From contig JAJHRM010000193.1 in the NCBI GenBank assembly GCA_020832965.1, positions 1-5,056 of the forward strand: a DNA stretch of 5,056 bases, written 5' to 3'. Positions 1 to 4,843 of this stretch are shown here, piece by piece. A program made the translations under genes and the position numbers. Every line of letters starts with the position of its first letter. Position 1 is the stretch's first letter. This stretch comes from Thermofilum sp. (GTDB lineage Archaea > Thermoproteota > Thermoprotei > Thermofilales > Thermofilaceae). Under the pieces are notes generated by a model. That model searched no databases. It was not told where the DNA came from and saw only the letters and a list, made by a program, of their open reading frames with translations.

Positions 1-151
1 AGACTTAGTAATTTAACTTTGCTACTCACAATGCACACCCAAGACTTAACGCGCACCCTGCAGAGCTACTGGCTACGAGCATTTCTGGTTGCACCTGCTC
101 CTGCGCGCGTTGTGCTCACAGTTTGCCGCGACGAAAGGCGGGGCGGCGACA

Positions 152-165
152 AGCGCATAAGCGCT
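152..165. repeat. Small inverted repeat at the 3' end of the metallophosphoesterase gene
   Basis: Five-base arms AGCGC and GCGCT are separated by ATAA and run into the stop codon of the minus-strand phosphoesterase gene. It could form a short hairpin at the mRNA 3' end, but no T-tract follows on the minus strand, so a terminator role is only a guess. Apart from this I see no convincing gene in 1-163. The short plus-strand open frame 19-201 has no promoter or family signature. Confidence 0.3.
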
Positions 166-1438
166 AGTCACACGGCTCCACGCTGTATGTTAGAACCTTG
201 AACCCTGACTCAGCTAGCTGCTGTACCAGGAAATTTAAGGCCTGTGCTGGCTCGCTCCTGAAGAGAATGTATTGCTCTAGCAGCTTTCTGCCCGTTTCCG
301 GCTCTTCGCTTACCTTCCAAAGTACGTGTGCCCGTTTATCGGCTGAAAAAACTCTCATTATCAAGCACAACTGCTTCCCGCTGTTTTTTTCATTGCAAGC
401 AAACAGGTACTCGCTGAACGGCGTCATTCTCCTGCTATTTGCTGAGTTGTAGTACTCAAGCACTTTGTCTTTTGGTAGCTCGAAAACCTTAGAGTTGCTG
501 CCTGAAAGCATGTTCTTCACCTCTCTTAGAACCACAGCGTCGAGAAATTCATCGTAAGTCGCATAGTCTTTAATGGTATAGAGCGGTATCTTTACTCTCT
601 GTACAGCTAGCTGCGAACCACTCGCCTGGTCCCTGAACACGAGTTTTGCCATGTGAGGAACGCCGCTAATCTTAGCGAACTTTAGCTCGGATCGATGAGC
701 ACATTTGCGGCAGAGGGACCATTTATCAGGTATGTGAACTACCTTCCCGCAGCCTAAGCACCTTTTCCATACGCCGTTGACGAACCTCCACTCAACCCTC
801 ACTTCCCCAGTATCGGAAACATCTATTACCGCGTAATTCCCTATGGATTCTCCACTCTTTAATAGCCTGTCAAGCCTCGCAGCATTCACATAGACGACTC
901 CGTTGTGCTCAACGTCTAAGCCGCCATAGCTATGGCTATGCCCGAAAACATGGACTCTGGGCCTGTAGTGGTCTACCAAGTAATTTATGTCGACGACGCC
1001 TGCATGTAGAGACCTGTGATTACTGTCAATGAGCTTTCCCTTATCAAGTATACTGAAGGGTGGGTAGTGTGTAATGAGAACAGTGACCCTGACTGCGCCA
1101 GGTAACTCGTAGGGCTCAGCAATCCTCCCGTGACCTACGAGAGCTATGTTACCGAAGAGCAGTGGACCAACCTCGTCAAGGTCAACCACGCTCCTGTCAC
1201 CGCATGCTCCCTCTATATCCCAGTTACCCCTGACATAGTAAACAGTCTTTTTCAGCGAGGAAGAAATTTTCCGCAAAATTCGACACATACTTCCCGCTCT
1301 TTGAGGATTGCCAATATCCCCAGCTGCCACCACGAAGTCGTAGGGCAGATTTTCCCGATGCATCCACTCAATAAACCTATCCACTAGGTCCTCCTTGCCA
1401 TGCACATCGGATATTGCCAGGAAGCGTATCCTTGCCAC
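164..1438 (-). CDS. Calcineurin-like metallophosphoesterase with zinc ribbon and unknown C-terminal domain
   Basis: A 424-residue protein that starts at GTG. Residues 1-220 carry the full set of metallophosphoesterase motifs: DVHG (D11, H13), GDIG (D41), GNWD (N72, D74), a histidine at THYPP (H124) and GHSH (H167, H169). These residues bind two metal ions and cleave phosphomono- or diesters. Residues 227-246 form a zinc ribbon (C227, C230, C243, C246). Residues about 255-424 form a further domain I do not recognise. There is no signal peptide or membrane segment, so it is probably cytosolic. The GTG start is supported by AGGTGA seven bases upstream and a TATA box about 53 bp upstream. A zinc ribbon after a phosphoesterase domain hints at a nucleic-acid or protein substrate, but the sequence does not say which. 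The family call is firm; the substrate is unknown. Confidence 0.9.
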   Translation of the reverse strand: MARIRFLAISDVHGKEDLVDRFIEWMHRENLPYDFVVAAGDIGNPQRAGSMCRILRKISSSLKKTVYYVRGNWDIEGACGDRSVVDLDEVGPLLFGNIALVGHGRIAEPYELPGAVRVTVLITHYPPFSILDKGKLIDSNHRSLHAGVVDINYLVDHYRPRVHVFGHSHSYGGLDVEHNGVVYVNAARLDRLLKSGESIGNYAVIDVSDTGEVRVEWRFVNGVWKRCLGCGKVVHIPDKWSLCRKCAHRSELKFAKISGVPHMAKLVFRDQASGSQLAVQRVKIPLYTIKDYATYDEFLDAVVLREVKNMLSGSNSKVFELPKDKVLEYYNSANSRRMTPFSEYLFACNEKNSGKQLCLIMRVFSADKRAHVLWKVSEEPETGRKLLEQYILFRSEPAQALNFLVQQLAESGFKVLTYSVEPCD

Positions 1439-1445
1439 TTACTTC

Positions 1446-1451
1446 TCACCT
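1446..1451 (-). promoter_or_regulatory. Ribosome binding site of the metallophosphoesterase gene
   Basis: On the minus strand this reads AGGTGA, complementary to the archaeal 16S rRNA 3' end, with a seven-base spacer to the GTG at 1438. It decides the start codon. Confidence 0.7.
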
Positions 1452-1487
1452 GTGCGCCAAGCATCAGCAAAGAGTAGACAGGGCTAA

Positions 1488-1817
1488 ATTTATAAAAATC
1501 CTTTGTTTGCTAAAAATCTTTCCCAACACGCGCTACAGCAGGCTGCAAAGAAATACCTATTCTGGGTTACCGGCAAGATACCTCAGAGATGGAAAGTGCC
1601 CCTCAGACAGCCTGAAGTTCAGCATAGGCAACGATGAGGAGATTTTCCCGAGGCACCTGTTCCAGAAATATTCAAAGCGGCTTACGACACCGGATACGGT
1701 AAGCTGCTTGACACCCTAGAGTTCGAGAAACGGCTAGCGCAAAAACACAGCATACAGCCAAGAGGACCAATGCTACGCAGGCTACTCGAGCTCGCGGAAA
1801 ACCACCAAAAGATTTAA
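1488..1817 (+). pseudogene. Probable decayed protein gene of unknown function, upstream of tRNA-Glu
   Basis: There is no intact gene here, but protein-like stretches fall in two plus-strand frames. One frame is open from 1488 and includes the segment QQAAKKYLFWVTGKIPQRW, then stops at TGA 1635. The same frame resumes at 1638 and runs 59 codons to TAA at 1815-1817, with the segment IFKAAYDTGYGKLLDTLEFE. Between about 1610 and 1646 the sensible reading is in a second frame (SLKFSIGNDEEI), so two offsetting frameshifts would join the three parts into one protein of about 110 residues. No start codon fits the final part. The end overlaps the TATA box of the tRNA gene. I do not recognise the family. 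The alternative is that these are chance open stretches. Confidence 0.4.
1489..1496 (-). promoter_or_regulatory. TATA box of the metallophosphoesterase gene
   Basis: TTTATAAA lies in an AT-rich stretch, so transcription would start near 1466 and give a leader of about 27 bases containing the ribosome binding site. The box is a perfect palindrome and could also fire on the plus strand, towards the decayed gene at 1488-1817. Confidence 0.55.
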
Positions 1818-1818
1818 A
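1811..1818 (+). promoter_or_regulatory. TATA box of tRNA-Glu
   Basis: GATTTAAA is preceded by a purine-rich AAAA that can serve as the TFB recognition element. Counting about 26 bp puts the transcription start near 1841, about ten bases before the mature 5' end, which RNase P would trim. Confidence 0.6.
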
Positions 1819-1851
1819 CCCCAATAAAGATAACCAAACCCTTGGAGGGGG

Positions 1852-1945
1852 GCCCCGGTCGTCTAGCCCGGTCAACCTGCACGGCCGACAGGATATCGGC
1901 CTCTCGAGCCGAAGATCCCGGGTTCAAATCCCGGCCGGGGCACCA
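1852..1945 (+). tRNA. tRNA-Glu (anticodon CTC) with a 15-base intron in the D-loop
   Basis: The acceptor stem GCCCCGG (1852-1858) pairs with CCGGGGC (1935-1941), followed by discriminator A1942 and an encoded CCA (1943-1945). The D-stem is 1861-1864 with 1891-1894. The anticodon stem is TCGGC 1896-1900 with GCCGA 1908-1912, around the loop CTCTCGA with anticodon CTC at 1903-1905, which reads GAG. The T-arm is CCGGG, TTCAAAT, CCCGG (1918-1934). The D-loop is far too long at 26 bases. Removing 1875-1889 leaves a normal 11-base loop with G18 G19 at 1870-1871 and a 79-base mature tRNA including CCA. There is no intron at the usual position after base 37. Confidence 0.96.
1875..1889 (+). other. 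Non-canonical 15-base intron in the D-loop of tRNA-Glu
   Basis: The sequence ACCTGCACGGCCGAC interrupts the D-loop just before base 21. The flanks form a bulge-helix-bulge substrate for the archaeal splicing endonuclease. The central helix CGGT 1869-1872 pairs with GCCG 1884-1887. The three-base bulges are 1873-1875 and 1888-1890, and the outer pairs are 1867-1868 with 1891-1892. Cutting after the second base of each bulge releases exactly 1875-1889 and restores the consensus loop. The inner stem is essentially absent, so this is a relaxed motif of the kind known from thermophilic Thermoproteota. Boundaries could shift by a base. Confidence 0.85.
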
Positions 1946-1964
1946 CTCGCGGTTGATAGAGAGG

Positions 1965-1972
1965 TTTATATT
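1965..1972 (+). promoter_or_regulatory. TATA box of the C/D box sRNA
   Basis: TTTATATT lies after GAGAGG. The expected start about 26 bp downstream, near 1991-1995, coincides with the 5' terminal stem and C box of the sRNA. This suggests the sRNA has its own promoter and is not only processed from the tRNA transcript. Confidence 0.6.
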
Positions 1973-1990
1973 GGTGTAGGAGAAAAACGT

Positions 1991-2047
1991 CACGATGATG
2001 ATGCTCGAAAGGACGGATATGTGATGAACTCGTGCAGGTCTGACGTA
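1991..2047 (+). ncRNA. C/D box 2'-O-methylation guide sRNA (double guide)
   Basis: All four boxes are present with ideal archaeal spacing: C box ATGATGA 1995-2001, D' box CGGA 2014-2017 (one change from CTGA), C' box GTGATGA 2021-2027 and D box CTGA 2040-2043. Both guides are exactly 12 bases (2002-2013 and 2028-2039), and the D'-C' spacer is three bases. A short terminal stem, ACG 1992-1994 with CGT 2044-2046, closes the kink-turn. Such RNAs bind L7Ae, Nop5 and fibrillarin, which methylates the target base paired five positions upstream of D or D'. The D' guide fits the anticodon loop of tRNA-Glu, perfectly if the anticodon is UUC, predicting methylation at U34. The D guide fits a conserved 23S rRNA segment (near E. 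coli G1964) and also the intron of the tRNA-Glu gene just upstream. Confidence 0.88.
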
Positions 2048-2082
2048 ATGGCTCTTAACATGCGCCACCTGTTACCCCTACC

Positions 2083-2113
2083 TTTTTCACAGGGTTATGG
2101 TTTTATCGTTTTT
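2083..2113 (+). terminator. T-tracts downstream of the sRNA
   Basis: Three T-runs (TTTTT at 2083-2087, TTTT at 2101-2104, TTTTT at 2109-2113) follow the sRNA on its coding strand. Oligo-T is the usual archaeal termination signal. This would give a primary transcript 40-65 bases longer than the mature sRNA, trimmed to the terminal stem. Confidence 0.45.
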
Positions 2114-2120
2114 ACTCCTT

Positions 2121-2282
2121 GCGCGTGCCCTCATCTCCGCCTTGTTGGTGGCGGCCTCATCGCAGCCCCGGTGTTGCGGTGGGGGCGCTCTGGGGTCATG
2201 GGTCGTTTCCTCACTCCCTCCTCGGTCCCGCGCGGGAGCGCCTGGAGGCTTGGATGCATGCTCCGCCCCCAGGTGAACGGTG
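2121..2282. other. GC-rich intergenic stretch with inverted repeats, no recognised gene
   Basis: This stretch is visibly richer in G and C than the flanking protein genes. It has several potential stems: CCGCC 2137-2141 with GGCGG 2150-2154; CGCA 2161-2164 with TGCG 2175-2178; TGGGGGCG 2180-2187 with CGCCCCCA 2264-2271; and, as an alternative, GGCGCTC 2184-2190 with GAGCGCC 2236-2242. There is also a 12-base palindrome at 2226-2237. It could be a structured RNA or simply decayed sequence. I looked for the conserved elements of RNase P RNA and of SRP RNA on both strands and did not find them. The open frames here (2021-2293 plus, 2131-2319 minus) have unnatural compositions, and the first starts inside the sRNA C' box. 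Confidence 0.4.
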
Positions 2283-2457
2283 CTAGTAGGTGAGCACGTT
2301 TCTGTGCCTCTCTAGCCACTCACTGAAGGCTTCTATGATCCTCGTATCCATCGCCGTGCTGTCGTCTAGCGCCTCCATCACCATCCCAGCAAAGTAGGCG
2401 TAGATGAGGTTGTACTGCACCCCTTTGTCGCGGTCCCACCTTATACCGCGCGCCTCA
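2283..2457 (-). pseudogene. 3' remnant of an unidentified minus-strand gene
   Basis: A protein-like frame, too short to be a complete gene, ends with TAG at 2283-2285. It includes RWDRDKGVQYNLIYAYF and RIIEAFSEWLERHRNVLTY, with natural helical, charged composition. The frame is open back to a TAG at 2505-2507, next to the gapA start. No ATG or good ribosome binding site lies near its beginning; the only plausible start is GTG 2420, giving 45 residues. The simplest reading is a C-terminal fragment whose 5' part was lost when the present gapA region came to lie upstream. A genuine small protein from GTG 2420 cannot be excluded. Family not recognised. Confidence 0.45.
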
Positions 2458-2482
2458 GTAATATTTGAAGTTTTTAACTGGA

Positions 2483-2498
2483 GTTTATATGCATAAAC
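2483..2498 (+). promoter_or_regulatory. gapA TATA box inside an inverted repeat
   Basis: TTTATAT (2484-2490) is the likely TATA box, placing the transcription start near 2512-2514. It sits in an inverted repeat with arms GTTTAT (2483-2488) and ATAAAC (2493-2498), which could be an operator or simply AT-rich symmetry. The predicted start lies after the ATG at 2502 and just before the ATG at 2520, so the message would have a very short leader. Confidence 0.55.
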
Positions 2499-2519
2499 GG
2501 CATGCTATTTTCGAAGAGC

Positions 2520-3548
2520 ATGACCCTTAGAATAGGATTAAATGGTTTCGGTAGAATAGGCAGAAACTTTCTCAGAGCAGCACTGAGGAATGAAGAGTTC
2601 TTCGAGAAGTTTGAAGTTGCAGCGATTAATGATCTCGGCTCTCCGAAAATGCTGGCTTACCTTTTCAAATACGACTCAGTCTTTGGCAGGCTCCAGAACA
2701 AGGTTGAAGTGAAGGACAACAAGCTAGTAGTGGATGGACATGAAATGCTCATCCTTAACGAGGCTAGCCCAGAAAAACTACCCTGGAGGGATTTAGGAGT
2801 GGATGTGGCAATGGAGGCAACTGGAAGATTCACGGACAGAGAGAAAGCAGCTCTTCACCTGAAAGCAGGAGCAAAGAAGGTAATCGTTACTGCCCCCTCT
2901 AAAGGAGCGGATGCCACGATTGTTATGGGTGTGAATCACCACGTGTATGACCCGAAAAAGCACGAGGTAATATCCAACGCCTCTTGCACCACTAACTGTC
3001 TAGCTCCCGTGGTCTATGTTCTGCTCAAGAACTTTGGGCTTGATTGGGGGTTCATGACTACTGTTCACGCGTATACGAATGATCAAAGAGTCCTGGACCT
3101 AATTCACCCCGAAGACTTCAGGAGGACACGTGCAGCTGGACTAAACATCATTCCCACGACAACAGGAGCTGCGAGAGCCTTGCACTTAGTGATCCCCGAG
3201 GTTAAAGGGAAGCTCGACGGAATGGCTATGCGTGTGCCGGTAGCCGACGGCTCGGTGGTCGACTTAGTCGCGCAGATCGGGAAGGAGGTGACGAAAGAAG
3301 AACTCGACGCCGCCTTTAAAGAGGCCTCGGAGACCTATTTAAAAGGGATACTTGAGTACGTTGAAGACCCAATCGTCTCCTCAGACGTAATCGGTAATCC
3401 TCATTCCTCAATATATGACTCTCAAGCGAGCATGGTGCTTGGGGGAAAGAGCAATAAGGTCAAAGTCGTTGCCTGGTACGATAACGAGTGGGGCTTCAGC
3501 AATCGCTTGGTGGATCTGCTGTTGTACATGAGTGAGCGGGGAATCTAA
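2520..3548 (+). CDS. gapA: Bacterial-type (class I) glyceraldehyde-3-phosphate dehydrogenase
   Basis: Oxidative phosphorylation of glyceraldehyde-3-phosphate to 1,3-bisphosphoglycerate with NAD(P), and the reverse reaction in gluconeogenesis, in the cytosol. The 342-residue chain has the usual class I length. It opens with the Rossmann motif IGLNGFGRIGR (residues 5-15), followed by IND (D38), which usually favours NAD. The catalytic Cys156 lies in SNASCTTNCLAP and His183 in HAYTND. The C-terminal motif WYDNEWGFSNR is intact. The classical archaeal enzyme is a divergent class II protein without these motifs, so this gene looks acquired from bacteria. I chose ATG 2520 over ATG 2502 because family members begin just before RIGLNGFG and the TATA box predicts a start of transcription between the two ATGs. 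The stop overlaps the convergent MJ1316-domain gene by four bases. Confidence 0.95.
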   Translation: MTLRIGLNGFGRIGRNFLRAALRNEEFFEKFEVAAINDLGSPKMLAYLFKYDSVFGRLQNKVEVKDNKLVVDGHEMLILNEASPEKLPWRDLGVDVAMEATGRFTDREKAALHLKAGAKKVIVTAPSKGADATIVMGVNHHVYDPKKHEVISNASCTTNCLAPVVYVLLKNFGLDWGFMTTVHAYTNDQRVLDLIHPEDFRRTRAAGLNIIPTTTGAARALHLVIPEVKGKLDGMAMRVPVADGSVVDLVAQIGKEVTKEELDAAFKEASETYLKGILEYVEDPIVSSDVIGNPHSSIYDSQASMVLGGKSNKVKVVAWYDNEWGFSNRLVDLLLYMSERGI

Positions 3549-3826
3549 TCAAAGTATTTTTCATCTTTTTTACTGAAGATTATTTTCCCAGAGCAATTTA
3601 TCTCGATTATTCTGTGGAAGGGTATGAATTTTTCCCCACCCTCTTCTGCGAGAATAACTACTCCATCGCGGGAAACCCTTAACACCTGTTCTCCGCTAAA
3701 CACGTCTGTTTGTGAGAAATGTCCGCGGGAGATAAATTTTACTGAGACAGATTTTTTATCCATTGATTTATCCCAGAGTAGTCGGTTGAAGTATTCACGC
3801 ATCGGATTTTTCAAGGGAATACTCAC
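3545..3826 (-). CDS. MJ1316/DUF504 (UPF0248) domain protein, predicted RNA-end recognition
   Basis: A small protein of about 93 residues. It matches the MJ1316 family pattern from memory: an N-terminal NPMREYFNRLLWD helix, a central FISRG segment, then a beta-rich part ending in FIPFHRIIEI. Comparative work on this family predicts binding of RNA ends carrying cyclic phosphates, linked to RNA repair; that function is inference here. The start is uncertain. GTG 3844 gives 99 residues but lies upstream of the transcription start predicted from the TATA box at 3852-3859. GTG 3826 would be nearly leaderless and matches the family's N-terminus, so I prefer it. TTG 3814 and ATG 3802 remain possible. 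It is convergent with gapA, overlapping by four bases. Confidence 0.82.
   Translation of the reverse strand: MSIPLKNPMREYFNRLLWDKSMDKKSVSVKFISRGHFSQTDVFSGEQVLRVSRDGVVILAEEGGEKFIPFHRIIEINCSGKIIFSKKDEKYFD
3557..3571 (+). terminator. T-rich terminator of gapA
   Basis: TTTTT (3557-3561) and TTTTTT (3566-3571) follow the gapA stop by 9-23 bases on the plus strand. They lie within the 3' coding end of the convergent gene, where they encode lysine codons. Confidence 0.5.
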
Positions 3827-3851
3827 GATCTCTATACAGCCCACTGGAGCT

Positions 3852-3859
3852 AAAATATC
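3852..3859 (-). promoter_or_regulatory. TATA box of the MJ1316-domain gene
   Basis: On the minus strand this reads ATATTTTA, preceded by the purine-rich GAAAAG. Transcription would start near 3829-3832, three to six bases before GTG 3826. Confidence 0.45.
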
Positions 3860-3862
3860 TTT

Positions 3863-3879
3863 TCAGCGCGCCGCGCTGA
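3863..3879. promoter_or_regulatory. 17-base perfect palindrome beside the MJ1316-gene TATA box, possible operator
   Basis: TCAGCGCG and CGCGCTGA flank a single central C. The palindrome lies three bases beyond the TATA box of the minus-strand gene, where archaeal activators and repressors commonly bind. It stands out as GC-rich within an AT-rich divergent intergenic region. Alternatively it is a seven-pair hairpin of no regulatory meaning. Confidence 0.4.
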
Positions 3880-3940
3880 GGAGCACTCTAAAACCCTGAC
3901 GTGCCAGAGGTAACTTGGAAAAGAACTATGCATACGGCTC

Positions 3941-3959
3941 TTATATCGTAAGGTTTAAG
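3941..3959 (+). promoter_or_regulatory. Promoter region of the heme O synthase-like gene
   Basis: There are two candidate TATA boxes: TTATAT at 3941-3946 (start near 3969, short leader) and TTTAAG at 3954-3959 (start near 3982, leaderless). No ribosome binding site is visible before ATG 3986, which favours the second. Confidence 0.4.
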
Positions 3960-3985
3960 AGTAATGCTAATGTGATAGCTGGGCG

Positions 3986-4843
3986 ATGAGAAAGCTTAAA
4001 GATTATCTGGAGGTCTTCAAGTTTAAGCAGACACTGCTATTACTGCTTACTGGAATTTGCTCCTTTATAGGGGGATCAAGGGTAGCAAGTAAGCCATTCA
4101 GTGCTTCAACGCTTCTTGCAGTTGCACTGTCAATGTTTCTTACAATTTCCGGCACGACTGGCATCAACATGGTTCTAGATGCTGACATCGACACTGTAAT
4201 GTTTAGAACAAGGAATAGACCAATCCCGGCCAACAGGCTAAGCAAACGCGAGACGGCAACCGCTAGCATCGTGTTACTAGTGCTAGGCCTAATGGTTTGT
4301 CTGCTTGTTAATCTCTACGTGGCTGTTGCAGGGCTTCTGGGCTTCCTCATAGACATTGCTGTCTATACTTGGCTACTAAAGAGGAGGAGCCCGTGGAGCG
4401 TGGTTTTTGGAGGCTTTGCTGGCGGAATGCCCGCTCTAGGCGGGTGGGCAGGTGCAACGGGTAGTTTTGGTCTTGGCGGCTTAATGCTTATGCTTTTAGT
4501 AGCTGTTTGGAGCTCCCTGCACATATGGACACTTTCCACCTACTACATCGATGACTACCGGAAAGCGAATGTACCAATGTTGCCTGCTGTTTATGGGGAA
4601 GAGGTGGGTGTTAAAGCATCGCTAATTGTATCTTTAATAGTCCTAGCAATATCTGCTATGATTTTGTCCTTAGGCTTAATACCTCTATACGGCTTTATTG
4701 CAGCGATAACACCCCTGCTTGCCGCGATTGTAATCCTGGCTTCCTCGCTGAAGAGGGGGGATTACAGAGAAGGGTCCTTTAAAGCATTTAAAATGGTTAA
4801 CGTGTTTACGGGCTTGTTCTTCTTGCTTCTCACGCTACCTTAA
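3986..4843 (+). CDS. ctaB: Protoheme IX farnesyltransferase (heme O synthase), UbiA family
   Basis: An integral membrane prenyltransferase that would transfer a farnesyl-type chain onto protoheme to make heme O, the precursor of heme A-type cofactors of terminal oxidases. The 285-residue length is typical. The first aspartate-rich motif is NMVLDADID (about residues 61-69), followed by RTRNRPIPANRLS. The stretch LKRRSPWSVVFGGFAGGMP (about 130-148) and the later HIWTLSTYYIDDYRKANVP with MLPAVYGEE (second aspartate-rich motif, DDY) are characteristic of CtaB/CyoE rather than of menaquinone or lipid UbiA members. About eight or nine hydrophobic segments span the rest. The neighbours are unrelated to respiration, so the call rests on sequence alone. 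The stop overlaps that of the convergent NUDIX gene by two bases. Confidence 0.88.
   Translation: MRKLKDYLEVFKFKQTLLLLLTGICSFIGGSRVASKPFSASTLLAVALSMFLTISGTTGINMVLDADIDTVMFRTRNRPIPANRLSKRETATASIVLLVLGLMVCLLVNLYVAVAGLLGFLIDIAVYTWLLKRRSPWSVVFGGFAGGMPALGGWAGATGSFGLGGLMLMLLVAVWSSLHIWTLSTYYIDDYRKANVPMLPAVYGEEVGVKASLIVSLIVLAISAMILSLGLIPLYGFIAAITPLLAAIVILASSLKRGDYREGSFKAFKMVNVFTGLFFLLLTLP

Noticed and set aside
19..201. Plus-strand 60-codon frame at the window edge
   Set aside because: No promoter, ribosome binding site or family signal, and it overlaps the 3' end of the phosphoesterase gene. It could be part of something starting outside the window, but nothing supports it.
1672..1875. Minus-strand 67-codon frame with a hydrophobic middle
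   Set aside because: It begins inside the tRNA gene and runs antisense to the more protein-like decayed plus-strand frame; there is no ribosome binding site.
1814..2068. Minus-strand open frame of 84 codons containing GRDLNPGSS
   Set aside because: This peptide is the well-known artefact of translating the antisense of a tRNA T-arm. The frame covers the tRNA and the sRNA and has no gene features.
2021..2293. Plus-strand open frame of 90 codons
   Set aside because: Its start codon lies within the C' box of the sRNA, and the rest is GC-rich sequence with an unnatural composition.
2131..2319. RNase P RNA or SRP RNA in the GC-rich stretch (a minus-strand GTGAGGAAAC resembles part of an RNase P core motif)
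   Set aside because: The partner conserved segment of RNase P and the SRP helix 8 motif are missing, and the stems that can form do not give either fold.
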